Source: an uncultured Allobaculum sp.
GTDB taxonomy: Bacteria; Bacillota_I; Bacilli_A; Erysipelotrichales; Erysipelotrichaceae
Assembly (NCBI GenBank): GCA_948467695.1
Contig: CAOKFJ010000014.1
Location: 1-14,373 of the forward strand
DNA: 14,373 nt
Direction: 5' to 3'
The first letter of the stretch is position 1, and each line of letters begins with the position of its first letter. This document shows positions 14,264 through 14,373 of this stretch, in pieces. The notes under the pieces are model-generated. The model was not told the DNA's origin. It worked only from the letters and a program-made list of their open reading frames with translations, and did not search any database. Made by a program: the position numbers and the translations under genes.

Positions 14264-14373
14264 TTATTTTTCAGATGGGTTGTTTCCCATATTGTCCAGT
14301 CGATCTTTGGATGCGTTCAGACGCAGTCTGATCATCGAGTTGCTCAGGTCTCGAGCAGCCTGGTTGATTTCAT
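14264..14373 (-). CDS. C-terminal end of an unidentified protein (5' part outside window)
   Basis: On the minus strand the frame from 14371 is open for 35 codons to a TAA at 14266-14264. The residues begin EINQAARDLSNSMIRLRL and end NNPSEK. They look like an amphipathic, charged helix with a flexible polar tail, the usual kind of C-terminus. A strong terminator follows in the same direction, which supports a real gene. The fragment is too short to assign a family. Confidence 0.6.
   Translation of the reverse strand, partial: EINQAARDLSNSMIRLRLNASKDRLDNMGNNPSEK

Noticed and set aside
1..14373. CRISPR array, insertion sequence or prophage
   Set aside because: No regularly spaced repeats, no transposase, integrase or phage structural genes, and no flanking terminal repeats were seen.

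Overview
The window (about 50% GC) reads as a chromosomal segment of a Gram-positive Bacillota. The gene order and the NadD-YqeK fusion suggest the Erysipelotrichia or another lineage close to the Mollicutes, but this is inference from gene content only. No mobile element, tRNA, rRNA or CRISPR array is visible.

Layout. At the left edge (+ strand) is the C-terminal part of an OmpR/KdpE-type response regulator. It converges on a minus-strand gene block across a bidirectional terminator (395-420). The minus-strand block fills 11.9 kb down to 0.45 kb. Read 5' to 3' it encodes murF-ddl (one fused reading frame), alr, a ten-helix-type acyltransferase-3 membrane protein, a COG2509 FAD oxidoreductase, yqeG, yqeH, yhbY, a fused nadD-yqeK, rsfS, the yqeM methyltransferase and mtnN. 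From yqeG to yqeM this is the conserved Bacillota ribosome-assembly/NAD cluster, but without the aroE that lies between yqeH and yhbY in Bacillus subtilis. A good promoter (TTGCCG-17-TATAAT) sits just before murF. Stop and start codons overlap or nearly touch at most junctions, so much of the block is probably co-transcribed. Breaks are possible in the alr/acyltransferase gap and before mtnN.

To the right is about 0.9 kb without a convincing gene (11909-12843). It holds an imperfect repeat, a candidate divergent promoter pair, a plus-strand terminator and a hairpin-rich leader in front of a HIT-family gene. A small predicted lipoprotein gene follows, and the C-terminus of a minus-strand gene enters at the right edge. 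All three have clear intrinsic terminators.

How the genes work together. MurF, Ddl and Alr make and attach the D-amino-acid dipeptide of the cell wall precursor. The Ddl and Alr sequences look more like the VanG/VanT group than like textbook Ddl/Alr, and the adjacent membrane protein resembles the membrane half of VanT. This raises a D-Ala/D-Ser question. YqeH, YhbY and RsfS act on ribosome subunits, NadD makes NAD, YqeK degrades Ap4A, and YqeM and MtnN fit a methyl-transfer/SAH-recycling pair.

Two oddities need care. MurF and Ddl are joined in frame, yet a perfect internal Shine-Dalgarno and ATG remain at the Ddl start. The last 50 or so bases of ddl carry a cluster of apparent indels in C/G runs, which looks like sequence error or decay rather than natural coding.
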